Source of the DNA: JAWXBK01 sp040878185
GTDB taxonomy: Bacteria; Pseudomonadota; Alphaproteobacteria; Dongiales; Dongiaceae
Direction of reading: 5' to 3'
DNA length: 46,434 bases
Assembly (NCBI GenBank): GCA_040878185.1
Contig: JBBDMS010000067.1
Location: 1 to 46,434 of the forward strand
This document shows, one piece after another, positions 15,756 through 24,381 of the stretch. Under the pieces are notes generated by a model. That model was not told where the DNA came from and made no database searches. It worked only from the letters and a program-made list of their open reading frames with translations. Position numbers and translations under genes: made by a program. The first letter of the stretch is position 1. Every line of letters begins with the position of its first letter.

Positions 15756-16670
15756 ATGAGCATCATTCCTTTCGACGACCGCGACGGCAGTATCTGGTTC
15801 GACGGCGAGCTCGCGCCGTGGCGCGACACCAAGCTCCATGTGTTGAGCCACGCGCTGCACTACGCCTCCTGCGTGTTCGAGGGCGAGCGCGCCTATAACG
15901 GTCGCATCTTCAAGATGCACGACCACAGCGAACGGCTGATCCGCTCCGGCGAAATCCTCGGCTTCAAGGTTCCCTACAGCGCCGACGAACTCGACGCCGC
16001 CAAGATGGCGACGCTGAAGGCGAACGGGCTGCAGGATGCCTATGTGCGCGCGGTCGCCTGGCGCGGCTCGGAAATGATGGGCGTTGCCGCGCAGGCGACG
16101 AAAATCCATGTCGCGGTCGCCACCTGGCAATGGCCGTCCTACTTCTCGCCCGAGCTGCGCGAGAAGGGCATTCGCCTGAACATCGCGAAATGGCGTCGTC
16201 CGGCGCCCGATACCGCGCCGACCGCGTCGAAGGCGGCGGGCCTCTATATGATCTGCACGATCTCGAAGCACGAGGCCGAGAATGACGGCTATCAGGACGC
16301 GATGATGCTCGATTATCGCGGCCAGATCGCCGAGGCGACCGGCGCCAATATTTTCCTGGTGCAGGATGGCATCATTCATACGCCGACGCCGGATTGTTTC
16401 CTCAACGGCCTGACGCGCCAGACCGTGATCGCGCTCGCCCGCGCGCGCGGCTATGAAGTGGTCGAGCGCGCGATCATGCCCGAGGAGCTCGCCAAGACCG
16501 ACGAGGTGTTCTTGACCGGCACCGCCGCCGAGGTGACGCCGGTCGGCGAGATCGGGCCCTACAAATTCAAGGTCGGCGAAGTAACCCGTGCGATGATGGA
16601 CGATTACTCGGCGACCGTGCGCGGTGCGCCGAACGCGAAGCCGGGCACGAAATCGGGCGCGGCGGCGTAA
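15756..16670 (+). CDS. ilvE: Branched-chain amino acid aminotransferase
   Basis: Last step of Leu, Ile and Val synthesis, PLP-dependent, cytoplasmic. 304 residues. The class IV aminotransferase landmarks are HALHYASCVFEGERAYNGR, catalytic Lys159 in APTASKAAGLY (same number as E. coli IlvE), IAEATGANIFLVQDG and FLTGTAAEVTPVGEIG. ATG 15756 is chosen because homology starts at MSIIPFDDRDGSIWFDGE; an open upstream extension of 39 codons is non-homologous Gly/Pro/Arg sequence. The C-terminal tail (GAPNAKPGTKSGAAA) is a low-complexity addition. It is convergent with lysE-type gene. Confidence 0.96.
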   Translation: MSIIPFDDRDGSIWFDGELAPWRDTKLHVLSHALHYASCVFEGERAYNGRIFKMHDHSERLIRSGEILGFKVPYSADELDAAKMATLKANGLQDAYVRAVAWRGSEMMGVAAQATKIHVAVATWQWPSYFSPELREKGIRLNIAKWRRPAPDTAPTASKAAGLYMICTISKHEAENDGYQDAMMLDYRGQIAEATGANIFLVQDGIIHTPTPDCFLNGLTRQTVIALARARGYEVVERAIMPEELAKTDEVFLTGTAAEVTPVGEIGPYKFKVGEVTRAMMDDYSATVRGAPNAKPGTKSGAAA

Positions 16671-16701
16671 AAAGCCGACCGCACCCTGTCACGGTTGTCG
16701 G
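16669..16701 (-). terminator. Intrinsic terminator of the LysE-type gene, convergent with ilvE
   Basis: On the minus strand CCGACAACCG pairs with CGGTCGG (bulged AA) around a ten-base loop and is followed by CTTTTTA. It begins right after the LysE stop; the plus strand lacks a T tract, so it may serve ilvE poorly. Confidence 0.6.
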
Positions 16702-16702
16702 T

Positions 16703-17332
16703 TCAGTCGCGGCGGGCGAGCGCCATCGCGGCGCCGAGCCCGATCAGGATCGTGCCCGAAATCCAGTTTTGAATTTTCATCCAGATCGGGCGGCTTTGCA
16801 GCAGCCCGGCGATGCGCGCCGACAGAATGGCAATCGCCACATCGCAGGGCAGCGCGGTCGCGGTCACGATCAAGCCGAGGATCAGCGTCTGCAGCGCGAT
16901 CGGACCGGCGGCCGGATCGACGAATTGCGGCAGGAACGCCAGAAAGAACAGGGCGACCTTCGGGTTCAGTATTTCGACCAGCACGCTTTCGCGGAAGATG
17001 CGATCGAGCGGTCGCGGCGGCGCCGGTTTGATCGGTGTCGCGGCGCTGCCGTCGCGGAAGCACTGGATGCCGAGCCAGACCAGATAGGCAGCACCGACAT
17101 ATTTGAGCACGGTGAAGGCCGTTGCCGAATGATGGAAGAGCGCGGCAAGACCGAGCGCCGCGCCTGCCACGTGAACCAGCCCGCCGGCCGCGAGACCGAG
17201 TGCGGCAACCAATCCCGCGCGATGCCCCTGCGACACGCTGCGCGCCAGCACATAGAGATTGGACGGGCCGGGCGAGGCGCTCAGCACGAACGCGGCGGCG
17301 GTGAAGACGATCAGCGTTTCGAGCGTGGGCAT
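16703..17332 (-). CDS. LysE/RhtB-family amino acid exporter
   Basis: 209 residues with about six hydrophobic helices. The N-terminal signature is FVLSASPGPSNLYVLARSVS followed by QGHRAGLVAALGLAAGGLVH; later GAAYLVWLGIQCFRDG and EILNPKVALFFLAFLPQFVD are also typical of RhtB proteins that export homoserine, threonine or lysine. The substrate cannot be assigned. The ATG at 17332 is 7 bases after the amidase stop, so the two genes are probably co-transcribed. An in-frame extension to 17470 overlaps the amidase and is rejected. Confidence 0.92.
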   Translation of the reverse strand: MPTLETLIVFTAAAFVLSASPGPSNLYVLARSVSQGHRAGLVAALGLAAGGLVHVAGAALGLAALFHHSATAFTVLKYVGAAYLVWLGIQCFRDGSAATPIKPAPPRPLDRIFRESVLVEILNPKVALFFLAFLPQFVDPAAGPIALQTLILGLIVTATALPCDVAIAILSARIAGLLQSRPIWMKIQNWISGTILIGLGAAMALARRD

Positions 17333-17339
17333 CAGAACC

Positions 17340-18773
17340 TCAGAGCGGCGGTCGGCGATCGCCCGATGCGTACCAGGCGCCGGCCTGCTGTTCGTATGCC
17401 CGGGCCGCGCGGAACACGCTGACATCGTCGAACGTGCGGCCGACGATCGAGAGCCCGGTCGGCACGCCATTGCTGGCGAGGCCGGATGGCATGCTCATCA
17501 CCGGGCAGCGCGACAGGATGTTGAACACCGCGGTCGTCAGCCAGTGCAGCAGCGTTTCCTGCGGCTTGTTGTCGATGATCGGCTTACGATCGACATAGCT
17601 TTCGCCGGCGACGACGGCCGGCAGCGGCAAGGTCGGGCAGAGCAGGATGCGGTATTTCTGCATGAGTTTGCCGAGCGAGAGATACATCTCGCCCTCATAT
17701 TCGAGCCCGGCGAGGAAATCCTCTTTCTTCATGCGGTTGGCGCGCTCGCCGAAATGAACCGCGTAATCGGTCATCTCATCGCGATGCTCGGCAATCACGC
17801 GCGCAACCCAGGTGCCAAAGATGGCGCCGAAATGCGCCCAGCCGGCTTCCGCGATCTTCTCGCGATCCCAGCCCAGTTCGACCTCCTCGACGATGGCGCC
17901 CGCTTCGCGGAACGCATCGGCAGCGGCGCGGGTATTGCGGATCACATCGGGTTCGACGTCGTAACAGCCATAGTCCACGGTAAGGCCGATCTTCCAGCCC
18001 TTGATGTCGCCGAGCGTGGCCGGAATGCGGAGTTTGGGCCGCAGCGACACGATGTCGATCGGATGCGGGCCGGCGACGACATTCTGGAACAGCGCGATGT
18101 CGGCCACCGTCCGCGCCAGCGGACCAAAATGACAATACTGGTCGAGATTGAAGGGCGGTCCCTCGGGATTGCGGCCGAAGGGCGGTTTGTAGCCGCAGAC
18201 GCCATTCATCGAGGCCGGAATGCGGATCGAGCCACCGATATCGGAGCCGGTTGCGAGCGTCGTCGTACCCGAGGCGAGCGAGGCGCCGGCGCCGCCGGAA
18301 GAACCGCCACAGGAATAATCGAGATTCCAGGGCGTGCGCGTGATGCCCCAGAGCTTCGAATGCGCGAACGGCGCGCAGGAAAATTCGGGCGCCGCCGACC
18401 GCGCATGCACGATCGCGCCGGCCTTCAACAGTCGGTCGACGCAGGGATGCGTCACCTGGTCGATATTGTCCTTGTAGATCAGCGAACCGAATGTCGTACG
18501 CCAGCCCTTGATCGGCGATTCGTCCTTGACCGCAAGCGCCAGCCCTTCGAGCGGTCGGATCCGGCCGTCGGTCTTCATGTAGCGCGCCTCGGCCTTGCGC
18601 GCTTCCGCGAGCGCGTGATCGTAATGCTTCATCGGCAGGGCGTTCACCTTGGTCTCGACCTGTTCGGCGCGCGCCATCAGCGCCTGCAGCAGCTCGACCG
18701 GCGACAGCGTCCGTTTGCGGAATCGCTGCAGGGCTTCGCTGCCGCTCATATAACAGAGGTCGAGATCGGTCAT
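17340..18773 (-). CDS. Amidase signature family enzyme
   Basis: 477 residues. The amidase Ser-cisSer-Lys triad is visible: Lys83 (LALAVKDESP), cis-Ser158 (SCGGSSGGAGASLASG) and nucleophile Ser182 (GSDIGGSIRIPAS), the two Ser 24 apart as in peptide amidase. It lacks partner genes of a GatCAB complex and has no signal peptide, so it is a cytoplasmic hydrolase of unknown amide. Pairing with the amino-acid exporter suggests release of an amino acid and export, an inference only. It is 57 bases downstream of moaE in the same direction. Confidence 0.93.
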   Translation of the reverse strand: MTDLDLCYMSGSEALQRFRKRTLSPVELLQALMARAEQVETKVNALPMKHYDHALAEARKAEARYMKTDGRIRPLEGLALAVKDESPIKGWRTTFGSLIYKDNIDQVTHPCVDRLLKAGAIVHARSAAPEFSCAPFAHSKLWGITRTPWNLDYSCGGSSGGAGASLASGTTTLATGSDIGGSIRIPASMNGVCGYKPPFGRNPEGPPFNLDQYCHFGPLARTVADIALFQNVVAGPHPIDIVSLRPKLRIPATLGDIKGWKIGLTVDYGCYDVEPDVIRNTRAAADAFREAGAIVEEVELGWDREKIAEAGWAHFGAIFGTWVARVIAEHRDEMTDYAVHFGERANRMKKEDFLAGLEYEGEMYLSLGKLMQKYRILLCPTLPLPAVVAGESYVDRKPIIDNKPQETLLHWLTTAVFNILSRCPVMSMPSGLASNGVPTGLSIVGRTFDDVSVFRAARAYEQQAGAWYASGDRRPPL

Positions 18774-18830
18774 GTGGGACTCCCCGCTTGGCGGAACGAT
18801 GAAAGGCGCGGATTGTGCCCGCCCGCAGGA

Positions 18831-19283
18831 TCAGTCGGCAACCCAGCGTTTCTTCGCTCGATCGTCGCTGTCCCGGGCATCGACCCATTTGGGCCCGGCG
18901 CCGGTTTCCTCGAGCTTCCAGAACGGCGCCTCGGTCTTGAGCCAGTCGATCAGGAACCGGCAGGCGTCGAACGCGGCATCGCGATGCGGCGATGCGCAGG
19001 CGACCAGAACGATATTGTCGCCCGGCTCGAGCCGTCCGTAGCGATGCACGATCAGCGATGCCTCGAGCGGCCAGCGGCGCTGCGCCTCGGCTTCGATCTC
19101 GGCGAGTTTCTTTTCGGTCATGCCGGGATAATGTTCGAGCGTCATCGCGCCGATCTTTTCGCGATCGGCCATATCGCGCACCAGTCCGACGAACAGTGCC
19201 AGTCCGCCGATCGCGCGATTGCCCTTGGTGAGGCGCGCGATCTCGGCACCGACGTCGAAATCCTCCTGCTGCACGCGGATCAT
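18831..19283 (-). CDS. moaE: Molybdopterin synthase catalytic (large) subunit
   Basis: Transfers sulfur from MoaD thiocarboxylate to cyclic pyranopterin monophosphate to form molybdopterin. 150 residues, containing GGLALFVGLVRDMADREKIG, then MTLEHYPGMTEKKLAEIEAE, ASPHRDAAFDACRFLIDWLK with the substrate-binding region, and catalytic Lys in LKTEAPFWKLEE. It is 10 bases from moaD, its partner subunit. C-terminal WVDARDSDDRAKKRW is a common end for alphaproteobacterial MoaE. Confidence 0.96.
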   Translation of the reverse strand: MIRVQQEDFDVGAEIARLTKGNRAIGGLALFVGLVRDMADREKIGAMTLEHYPGMTEKKLAEIEAEAQRRWPLEASLIVHRYGRLEPGDNIVLVACASPHRDAAFDACRFLIDWLKTEAPFWKLEETGAGPKWVDARDSDDRAKKRWVAD

Positions 19284-19293
19284 GGGCGCAAGC

Positions 19294-19545
19294 CTAGCCG
19301 CCCGTCACCGGCGGGAACAGGGCGACCTCGTCGCCCTGTTTCACGGGATGGTCGGCGCCGACATACTCGTGATTGACCGCGACCCGGATCGATTTGCGGT
19401 CGGCCAAAGCGGCGCGATAGCCGGGGCCGAGGGTGTCGAGCCAGGCGAGTAGCTGCTCGACCGTGACGACATCGGCCGGCAACGCGCGCTCCTCGTTGCC
19501 GCAGCCGATCTTCTGGCGCAGCCAGGCGAAATACATCAGTTTCAT
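19294..19545 (-). CDS. moaD: Molybdopterin synthase sulfur carrier (small) subunit
   Basis: 83 residues with a ubiquitin-like fold: MKLMYFAWLRQKIG at the start and DEVALFPPVTGG at the end. The terminal Gly-Gly is adenylated and turned into a thiocarboxylate by MoeB (not in the window). The ATG overlaps the moeA stop as ATGA, showing coupling, and moaE follows after 10 bases. In my experience this gene follows pgsA directly in many alphaproteobacteria; here moeA and mobB lie between. Confidence 0.96.
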   Translation of the reverse strand: MKLMYFAWLRQKIGCGNEERALPADVVTVEQLLAWLDTLGPGYRAALADRKSIRVAVNHEYVGADHPVKQGDEVALFPPVTGG

Positions 19546-20849
19546 CGGCTCACCTCGCTGAACGGCAGGAAATCGACCGGCGTTCCCGGTGCAAGCTCCG
19601 TCAGATCCTCGGGCAGTTCGACCAGCCCGTCCGCCTCGACCAGCGAGCGCAGGATGCCAGCACCGGGATGTGCGAACTTCTGCGCGACCAACCCGCCGCT
19701 GCCATCGGCCACCAGCCGCGCGGGCACCCATTCGCGCCGCGCCGGCTTCTTGCGATGCGTGAAATCGGCGCGCACGCGGAACATATGCGGTTCGAGCCGG
19801 CTCGCCCCCATCAGTTTGAGCAGCATCGGCCGCACCAGGCGCAGGAAGGTGACGCCGACCGCAACCGGATTGCCCGGTAGTCCGAAGAACGGCCGGCTCG
19901 CAGTGCCGCTGCCGATCTGTCCGAGCGCCACCGGGCGGCCCGGCTTGATCGCAAGGCGCCAGAGATGGATGCGGCCATGCGCGGCAACGGCCGCCTTCAC
20001 ATGATCTTCCTCGCCGACCGAAACGCCACCCGAGGTGATGATCGCATCGTGATCGCGGGCGGCATCGACCAGAGCGGCGGCGACCGCGTCGCGGCGATCG
20101 GGAAGAATGCCGAGATCGCCGACGTCGAGGCCGAGCTGGGTCAGCAGCGCCGCGAGCGTATAGCGATTGGAATCGTAGATGCGGCCCGGCTCGAGCGATC
20201 GGCCCGGTTCGGCGATCTCGTCGCCGGTCGAAAACAGGGCGATGCGAAGCCTCGTGCGCACCGCAAGGCCGGTTGCACCGAGCGAGGCGGCGAGGCCGAT
20301 ATCCTGCGGCCGCAACCGGGTGCCCGCTGCGAGTGCGACAGTGCCGCACGCGAGATCCTCGCCGGCGCGACGGCGATTGGCACCGCGCGCGATGCCGGGA
20401 CCGATCGTCACGACGCCGTCCCGTTCGACGCAATCCTCCTGCATCAGCACGGTATCCGGCCCACCCGGTGTGTCGTTCGCCTTGTCGGCTGCTTTTTCCC
20501 CGGCCGGCATCGGCGCGCCGGTGAAAATACGGATTGCCTCGCCACGCCTCGCCGGCCGGTCGAGCGGATGGCCCGCCGCCGCGCGACCGCCGACCGGCAA
20601 CCGCGTTTCGTTGCGCGGATCGAGATCGGCGAACCAGACGGCATAGCCGTCGACCGCCGAATTATCCGCCGCCGGCACGTCGATCCGTGCTGTGACATCC
20701 TCGGCAAGTATCCGGTCGAGCGCCTGTACGAGCGGCACGCGCTCGATGCCGGCCAGCACCGGCAGGCGCGGCAGCAGCGTCGCCAGCGCCTCGTCGAGCC
20801 GCATCGGCCGGTCTTCGCCGGCGAAACAATCGTCCGAGAGCCGGGCCAC
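19542..20849 (-). CDS. moeA: Molybdopterin molybdenumtransferase
   Basis: Inserts molybdate into adenylylated molybdopterin to finish Moco. 435 residues from the GTG at 20849, chosen because the conserved start ARLSDDCFAGEDRPMRLDEA includes SDDCF; an ATG at 20804 would lose it. Further marks: PAADNSAVDGYAVW, IRIFTGAPMPAGEKAADKAN, VLMQEDC, STGDEIAEPG, GRIYDSNRYTL, TSGGVSVGEEDHVK, IKPGRPVALGQ and FFGLPGNPVAV. MoeA domain order is complete. The gene begins 5 bases after mobB and overlaps moaD. Confidence 0.95.
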   Translation of the reverse strand: MARLSDDCFAGEDRPMRLDEALATLLPRLPVLAGIERVPLVQALDRILAEDVTARIDVPAADNSAVDGYAVWFADLDPRNETRLPVGGRAAAGHPLDRPARRGEAIRIFTGAPMPAGEKAADKANDTPGGPDTVLMQEDCVERDGVVTIGPGIARGANRRRAGEDLACGTVALAAGTRLRPQDIGLAASLGATGLAVRTRLRIALFSTGDEIAEPGRSLEPGRIYDSNRYTLAALLTQLGLDVGDLGILPDRRDAVAAALVDAARDHDAIITSGGVSVGEEDHVKAAVAAHGRIHLWRLAIKPGRPVALGQIGSGTASRPFFGLPGNPVAVGVTFLRLVRPMLLKLMGASRLEPHMFRVRADFTHRKKPARREWVPARLVADGSGGLVAQKFAHPGAGILRSLVEADGLVELPEDLTELAPGTPVDFLPFSEVSR

Positions 20850-20854
20850 CGCGT

Positions 20855-21379
20855 TCAGGCCCTTCGGCGCGCGGCTGCGTCTCCCGCAAGGCCGCAATGC
20901 GCGACGATGTAGGCAGCGACGGCTTCCGCGTCGTCGATCGGCAGCAAAGGCAGCGTACAGCCGGGCGGCGCCTCGTCGCAGGCGACCGCGACGATCTGGC
21001 GATCGTCCGGGAACAAAGGCGGCTTGCCGTTCGCCTTGCGCCACACTTCGATCTTCTCGTGCGGGGCGCTCTTGAACCCTTCGATCAGGACCAGATCGAC
21101 CGGCGTCATGCGCGCGAGCAGTTCCGGCAACGGCGGTTCCGTCTCGTCGCGCAATTCGTGGATCATCGCCCAGCGCTGCGGCGAGGTGATCAGCACTTCC
21201 GTCGCACCGGCGCCGCGATGGCGATGCGAATCCTTGCCCGGCTGGTCGAGGTCGAAGTCATGGCCGGCATGCTTGACGGTGGAGACGCGCAGGCCCCGTC
21301 CGATCAGCAGCGGAACGAGCGCCGTCAGCAGTGTGGTCTTGCCGCTGTTGCTCCAGCCGGCGATGCCGAACAGTTTCAT
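20855..21379 (-). CDS. mobB: Molybdopterin-guanine dinucleotide biosynthesis adaptor MobB
   Basis: 174 residues. N-terminal P-loop GIAGWSNSGKTTLLTALVPL binds GTP; then VSTVKHAGHDFDLDQPGKDS, followed by HRHRGAGATEVLITSPQRWA, and DLVLIEGFKSAPHEKIEVWR, the usual MobB core. MobB assists MobA in attaching GMP to Moco. Its ATG overlaps the pgsA stop (ATGA). No mobA is in the window. An open upstream extension overlaps pgsA and is rejected. Confidence 0.93.
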   Translation of the reverse strand: MKLFGIAGWSNSGKTTLLTALVPLLIGRGLRVSTVKHAGHDFDLDQPGKDSHRHRGAGATEVLITSPQRWAMIHELRDETEPPLPELLARMTPVDLVLIEGFKSAPHEKIEVWRKANGKPPLFPDDRQIVAVACDEAPPGCTLPLLPIDDAEAVAAYIVAHCGLAGDAAARRRA

Positions 21380-21939
21380 CGCGGCGCGCGCTCGCTGCCG
21401 CTGCCCATATGGCGCAGGCCGGCGCGCAGATAGTCGTAGCCGGTAACGATTGTCAGGGCGGCGGCGATCCACAGACCGATCTCGCCCAGCGCATAGATGC
21501 TGAGCGGGCCGGCCGTGCCGAGGATCAGAAGGCCGAGCGCCACCATCTGAACGGTGGTCTTCCATTTCGCGAGCTTGCTGACGGGCACGCTGACCTGCAA
21601 CCCGGCGAGAAATTCGCGCAGGCCCGAGACCAGCACTTCACGGCAGAGAATGATCAGCGCCGGCAGAATGAGCCAGCCTTCGATCCGGTCGACCGCGACC
21701 AGCGCGAGGATGACCGAAGCAACCAGAAGCTTGTCGGCGATCGGATCGAGAAACCGGCCAAGCGCGCTTTCCTGTGCACGCTGGCGTGCCAGCATCCCGT
21801 CGAAATAGTCGGTCACGCAGGCTGCGATGTAGATCAGCAATGCCAGCCACTGCCAGAACGCGCCCGGCAGGAACAGCAGGACGAGAAGCAGCGGGATCGC
21901 GACGATTCGCGACAGCGTCAGGATATTGGGCAGATCCAT
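21376..21939 (-). CDS. pgsA: CDP-diacylglycerol-glycerol-3-phosphate 3-phosphatidyltransferase
   Basis: First committed step of phosphatidylglycerol synthesis at the inner membrane. 187 residues with about five hydrophobic helices. The CDP-alcohol phosphatidyltransferase motif is complete: Asp44, Asp47-Gly48, Ala51-Arg52, Gly61, Asp65 and Asp69 within DYFDGMLARQRAQESALGRF then LDPIADK. The order uvrC-pgsA is a frequent bacterial pairing. A gap of 91 bases separates it from uvrC. Its product leads to the lipid donor used by Lgt. Confidence 0.96.
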   Translation of the reverse strand: MDLPNILTLSRIVAIPLLLVLLFLPGAFWQWLALLIYIAACVTDYFDGMLARQRAQESALGRFLDPIADKLLVASVILALVAVDRIEGWLILPALIILCREVLVSGLREFLAGLQVSVPVSKLAKWKTTVQMVALGLLILGTAGPLSIYALGEIGLWIAAALTIVTGYDYLRAGLRHMGSGSERAPR

Positions 21940-22030
21940 GGATCGGTCTCGATGGTTATTTCAGGAGGCTACCGCTGCATGTGGTGGCCGATGCCGGCGA
22001 GGGAAGGGGCGACGGACCAAGTGTAAACCG

Positions 22031-23992
22031 CTAGCCCTCGCTGTGGAAATGATCGTAGACGCGGCGTGCGACCGCCTCGCTGATGCCGTCCACGGCGGCG
22101 AGATCGGCAAGCCCGGCGCGCGAAACCGCGCGGGCCGATCCGAAATGCAGCAGCAGCGCTTTCTTGCGTTTCGCACCGATTCCCGGCACGTCGTCCAGCG
22201 TCGAACGGCCGATCGCGCGGCTGCGGCCGGCGCGATGCGTGCCGATGGCGAAGCGATGCGCCTCGTCGCGCAACCGCTGCAGAAAGTACAGAACCGGATC
22301 CTTCGGTTCGAGGCTGATCGGCTGACGTCCGGCCATGAAGAAGCGCTCGCGGCCGGCGTCGCGGTCGGGGCCCTTGGCGATCGCGACGACCGGAAGATCC
22401 TCGATCGCGAGTTCGCGCAGCACGTCGAGCGCGACATTGAGCTGGCCCTGCCCGCCATCGATCAGCACCAGATCGGGCCAGCCTTTCCCTTCGCGGCCGG
22501 GATCCTCCTTGAGCGCGCGCGCGAAGCGGCGCGCGAGAACCTCGCGCAGCATGGCGTAATCGTCGCCCGGTTCGACGATATCGCCTTCTTCCTTGGCCCG
22601 ACCGGTCACAGCAAAGCGGCGATAGGCGTTTTTCGTGAACCCTTCAGGTCCGGCAACGATCATCGCGCCATAGGCATTGGTGCCGGAGAGATGGCTGTTG
22701 TCGTAGACCTCGATCCGCTCCGGCGTACCGTCCAGTCCGAATACGCCCGCCAGCCCTTCGAGCAGTCGGCGCTGCGCCGCATTTTCCGACATGCGCCGGC
22801 CGAGCGCCTCGCGCGCATTGGCGAGCGCATGGTCGAGCAGTCCTCGCCTGGCGCCGCGCTGCGGCATTGCGATTTCGATCCGCCGGTCGGCCTTGAGCGA
22901 CAGCGCTTCGGTCAGCAGGCCCACTTCGGCCGGCGTCTCGTTGAGCAGCAGCAAACGCGGCGGCGTCTTGTTCTCGTAGAACTGGCCGATGAACGCGGCG
23001 AGGATCTCCGGCAGTTCGGCTTCGCGGTCGTGGCTCGGGAAATAGGCGCGGTTGCCGTAATTTCCGCCATTGCGGAAGAAAAACACCTCGATGCAGGTCT
23101 GGCCGCCGGCCTGATAGCCGGCGATCACGTCGGCCTCCTCGATGCCCTCGATATTGATGTCCTGATGCGCCTGGATCTGCGAGAGACCCCGGATCCGGTC
23201 GCGCAGCCGCGCGGCCCGTTCGTAATCGAGCGCGGCGCTGGCGGCCTGCATTTCGGTTGCCAGGGCCGACTGGATCTCGCGGCTGTGGCCCGACAGGAAC
23301 TGCCGCGCCTGGTCGACCAGCGTCGCATAGTCGCTTTCAGCGATGCGCCCGACACAGGGCGCCGAGCAGCGCTTGATCTGGTAGAGCAGACAGGGCCGGG
23401 TCCGGCTCGCGAACATATGGTCGGAACAGGAGCGCAACAGGAACGCTTTTTCGAGTGCGGTGATCGCGCGATTGACGGCGCCGGCCGAGGCGAACGGTCC
23501 GAAATAGTCGCCCTTGCGCTTGCGCGCGCCGCGATGCTTCGTAATCTGCGGCGCCGTATGGTTCTCGGAAATCAGGATATAGGGGAACGATTTGTCGTCG
23601 CGCAGCAGGATGTTGTAGCGGGGCGCGAGCCGCTTGATGAGATTGCTCTCGAGCAGCAACGCCTCGACCTCGGTATGCGTGCTCACGACCTCGAGCGACA
23701 CGGTTTCCGCGACCATGCGCATCAGGCGGGTGGAGAGGCGCGGCGCCTGGGTATAGGCGGCAACCCGTTTACGCAGATTATGCGCCTTGCCGACATAGAG
23801 GGCGTCGCCCGCTTCGTTCAGCATGCGATAGACGCCCGGCACCGTCGGCAGCGTCTTCAGCGCGCCTTCGATTACGGCGATGCCGCGGGCGAGCGACGCT
23901 TTCGGGGCGGCCGGCCGCTCCGACGGCTGACGCGCCTCTTCGGCTGTCGGTCCGGCTTCATCGGACGCTGTATCTGGTATCTCGGCCATCAT
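22031..23992 (-). CDS. uvrC: Excinuclease ABC subunit C
   Basis: Makes the dual incisions of nucleotide excision repair with UvrB. 653 residues. GIY-YIG nuclease domain (about 45-135: LPTVPGVYRMLNEAGDALYV, then GKAHNLRKRVAAYTQ), a UVR motif (ALDYERAARLRDRIRGLSQI), the RNase H-like endonuclease domain with EVYDNSHLSGTNAYGAMIV, and a C-terminal tandem helix-hairpin-helix (DVPGIGAKRKKALLLHFGSA). An Ala/Pro/Glu-rich leader of about 30 residues precedes the nuclease. AGGAGG lies about 11 bases before ATG 23992. The upstream 390-base gap is AT-rich. Confidence 0.97.
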   Translation of the reverse strand: MMAEIPDTASDEAGPTAEEARQPSERPAAPKASLARGIAVIEGALKTLPTVPGVYRMLNEAGDALYVGKAHNLRKRVAAYTQAPRLSTRLMRMVAETVSLEVVSTHTEVEALLLESNLIKRLAPRYNILLRDDKSFPYILISENHTAPQITKHRGARKRKGDYFGPFASAGAVNRAITALEKAFLLRSCSDHMFASRTRPCLLYQIKRCSAPCVGRIAESDYATLVDQARQFLSGHSREIQSALATEMQAASAALDYERAARLRDRIRGLSQIQAHQDINIEGIEEADVIAGYQAGGQTCIEVFFFRNGGNYGNRAYFPSHDREAELPEILAAFIGQFYENKTPPRLLLLNETPAEVGLLTEALSLKADRRIEIAMPQRGARRGLLDHALANAREALGRRMSENAAQRRLLEGLAGVFGLDGTPERIEVYDNSHLSGTNAYGAMIVAGPEGFTKNAYRRFAVTGRAKEEGDIVEPGDDYAMLREVLARRFARALKEDPGREGKGWPDLVLIDGGQGQLNVALDVLRELAIEDLPVVAIAKGPDRDAGRERFFMAGRQPISLEPKDPVLYFLQRLRDEAHRFAIGTHRAGRSRAIGRSTLDDVPGIGAKRKKALLLHFGSARAVSRAGLADLAAVDGISEAVARRVYDHFHSEG

Positions 23993-24381
23993 CGCGCCGT
24001 TCTCGCCTCCTGCGCGCGCAATCGGGGACTGTGGCGCAAATCCTTCATGTCCTGTTGCTGACCTGCAATCTTTCCACGACTCCGGTGGATAACTCTGTCG
24101 AAAATGTCGGGCGGCATGCCTTGCCTGCTAGTGAATCCTGCGCTTTGCCATCGTTGCTTAAAAAATGTGCAAAATCGCTAACATGCTGATCGACATATAA
24201 TTTGCTTAAGTCAAGCGCAAACAAACGATGACGACGCGATGAAAGAGCCCGACTGCCGGAAGAAATGTGGCGCTTCGAAGACGGTGTGCAAAACTTTCGT
24301 CCCGCTCTGTTGCGGTTACCGGTTTGTTGCATCGATTCAACTATTTCCGGTCACGCGCTGTGATCCGGACTCGTGATCGGA
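23993..24381. other. AT-rich intergenic region between uvrC and folB
   Basis: A 389-base gap with visibly lower G+C from about 24080 to 24360. It holds two copies of TTGCTTAA (24154-24161, 24202-24209), two of TGTGCAAAA, a perfect TATAAT on the plus strand (24196-24201) without a convincing -35, and one near-match to a DnaA box (GGTGGATAA at 24084). A 45-codon Cys-rich frame lies at 24239-24376. The uvrC promoter must be here but I cannot place it with confidence. Confidence 0.5.
24239..24376 (+). CDS. Possible small Cys-rich peptide (45 aa), doubtful
   Basis: An ATG frame of 45 codons opening MKEPDCRKKCGASKTVCK, with Cys at 6, 10, 17, 24, 25 and 41, basic N-terminal half, ending in TGA five bases short of the convergent folB stop. 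A TATAAT hexamer stands about 40 bases upstream, but there is no clear ribosome site and no matching -35. No known family. Cys content may come from chance in an AT-richer gap; kept only as a candidate. Confidence 0.15.
   Translation: MKEPDCRKKCGASKTVCKTFVPLCCGYRFVASIQLFPVTRCDPDS

Noticed and set aside
17259..19376. A 705-codon open frame on the plus strand opposite the amidase and moaE genes
   Set aside because: It is Arg/Ala/Gly-rich, has no domain, and lies antisense to clear genes; in GC-rich DNA the antisense frame often stays open.
21926..24061. A 711-codon plus-strand frame opposite uvrC
   Set aside because: Same reason: antisense shadow of a well-conserved gene.
24084..24092. DnaA box-like sequence in the uvrC-folB gap, possible origin
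   Set aside because: Only one near-match, no box cluster, no dnaA, dnaN, gyrB or parAB genes near, so an origin is not supported.
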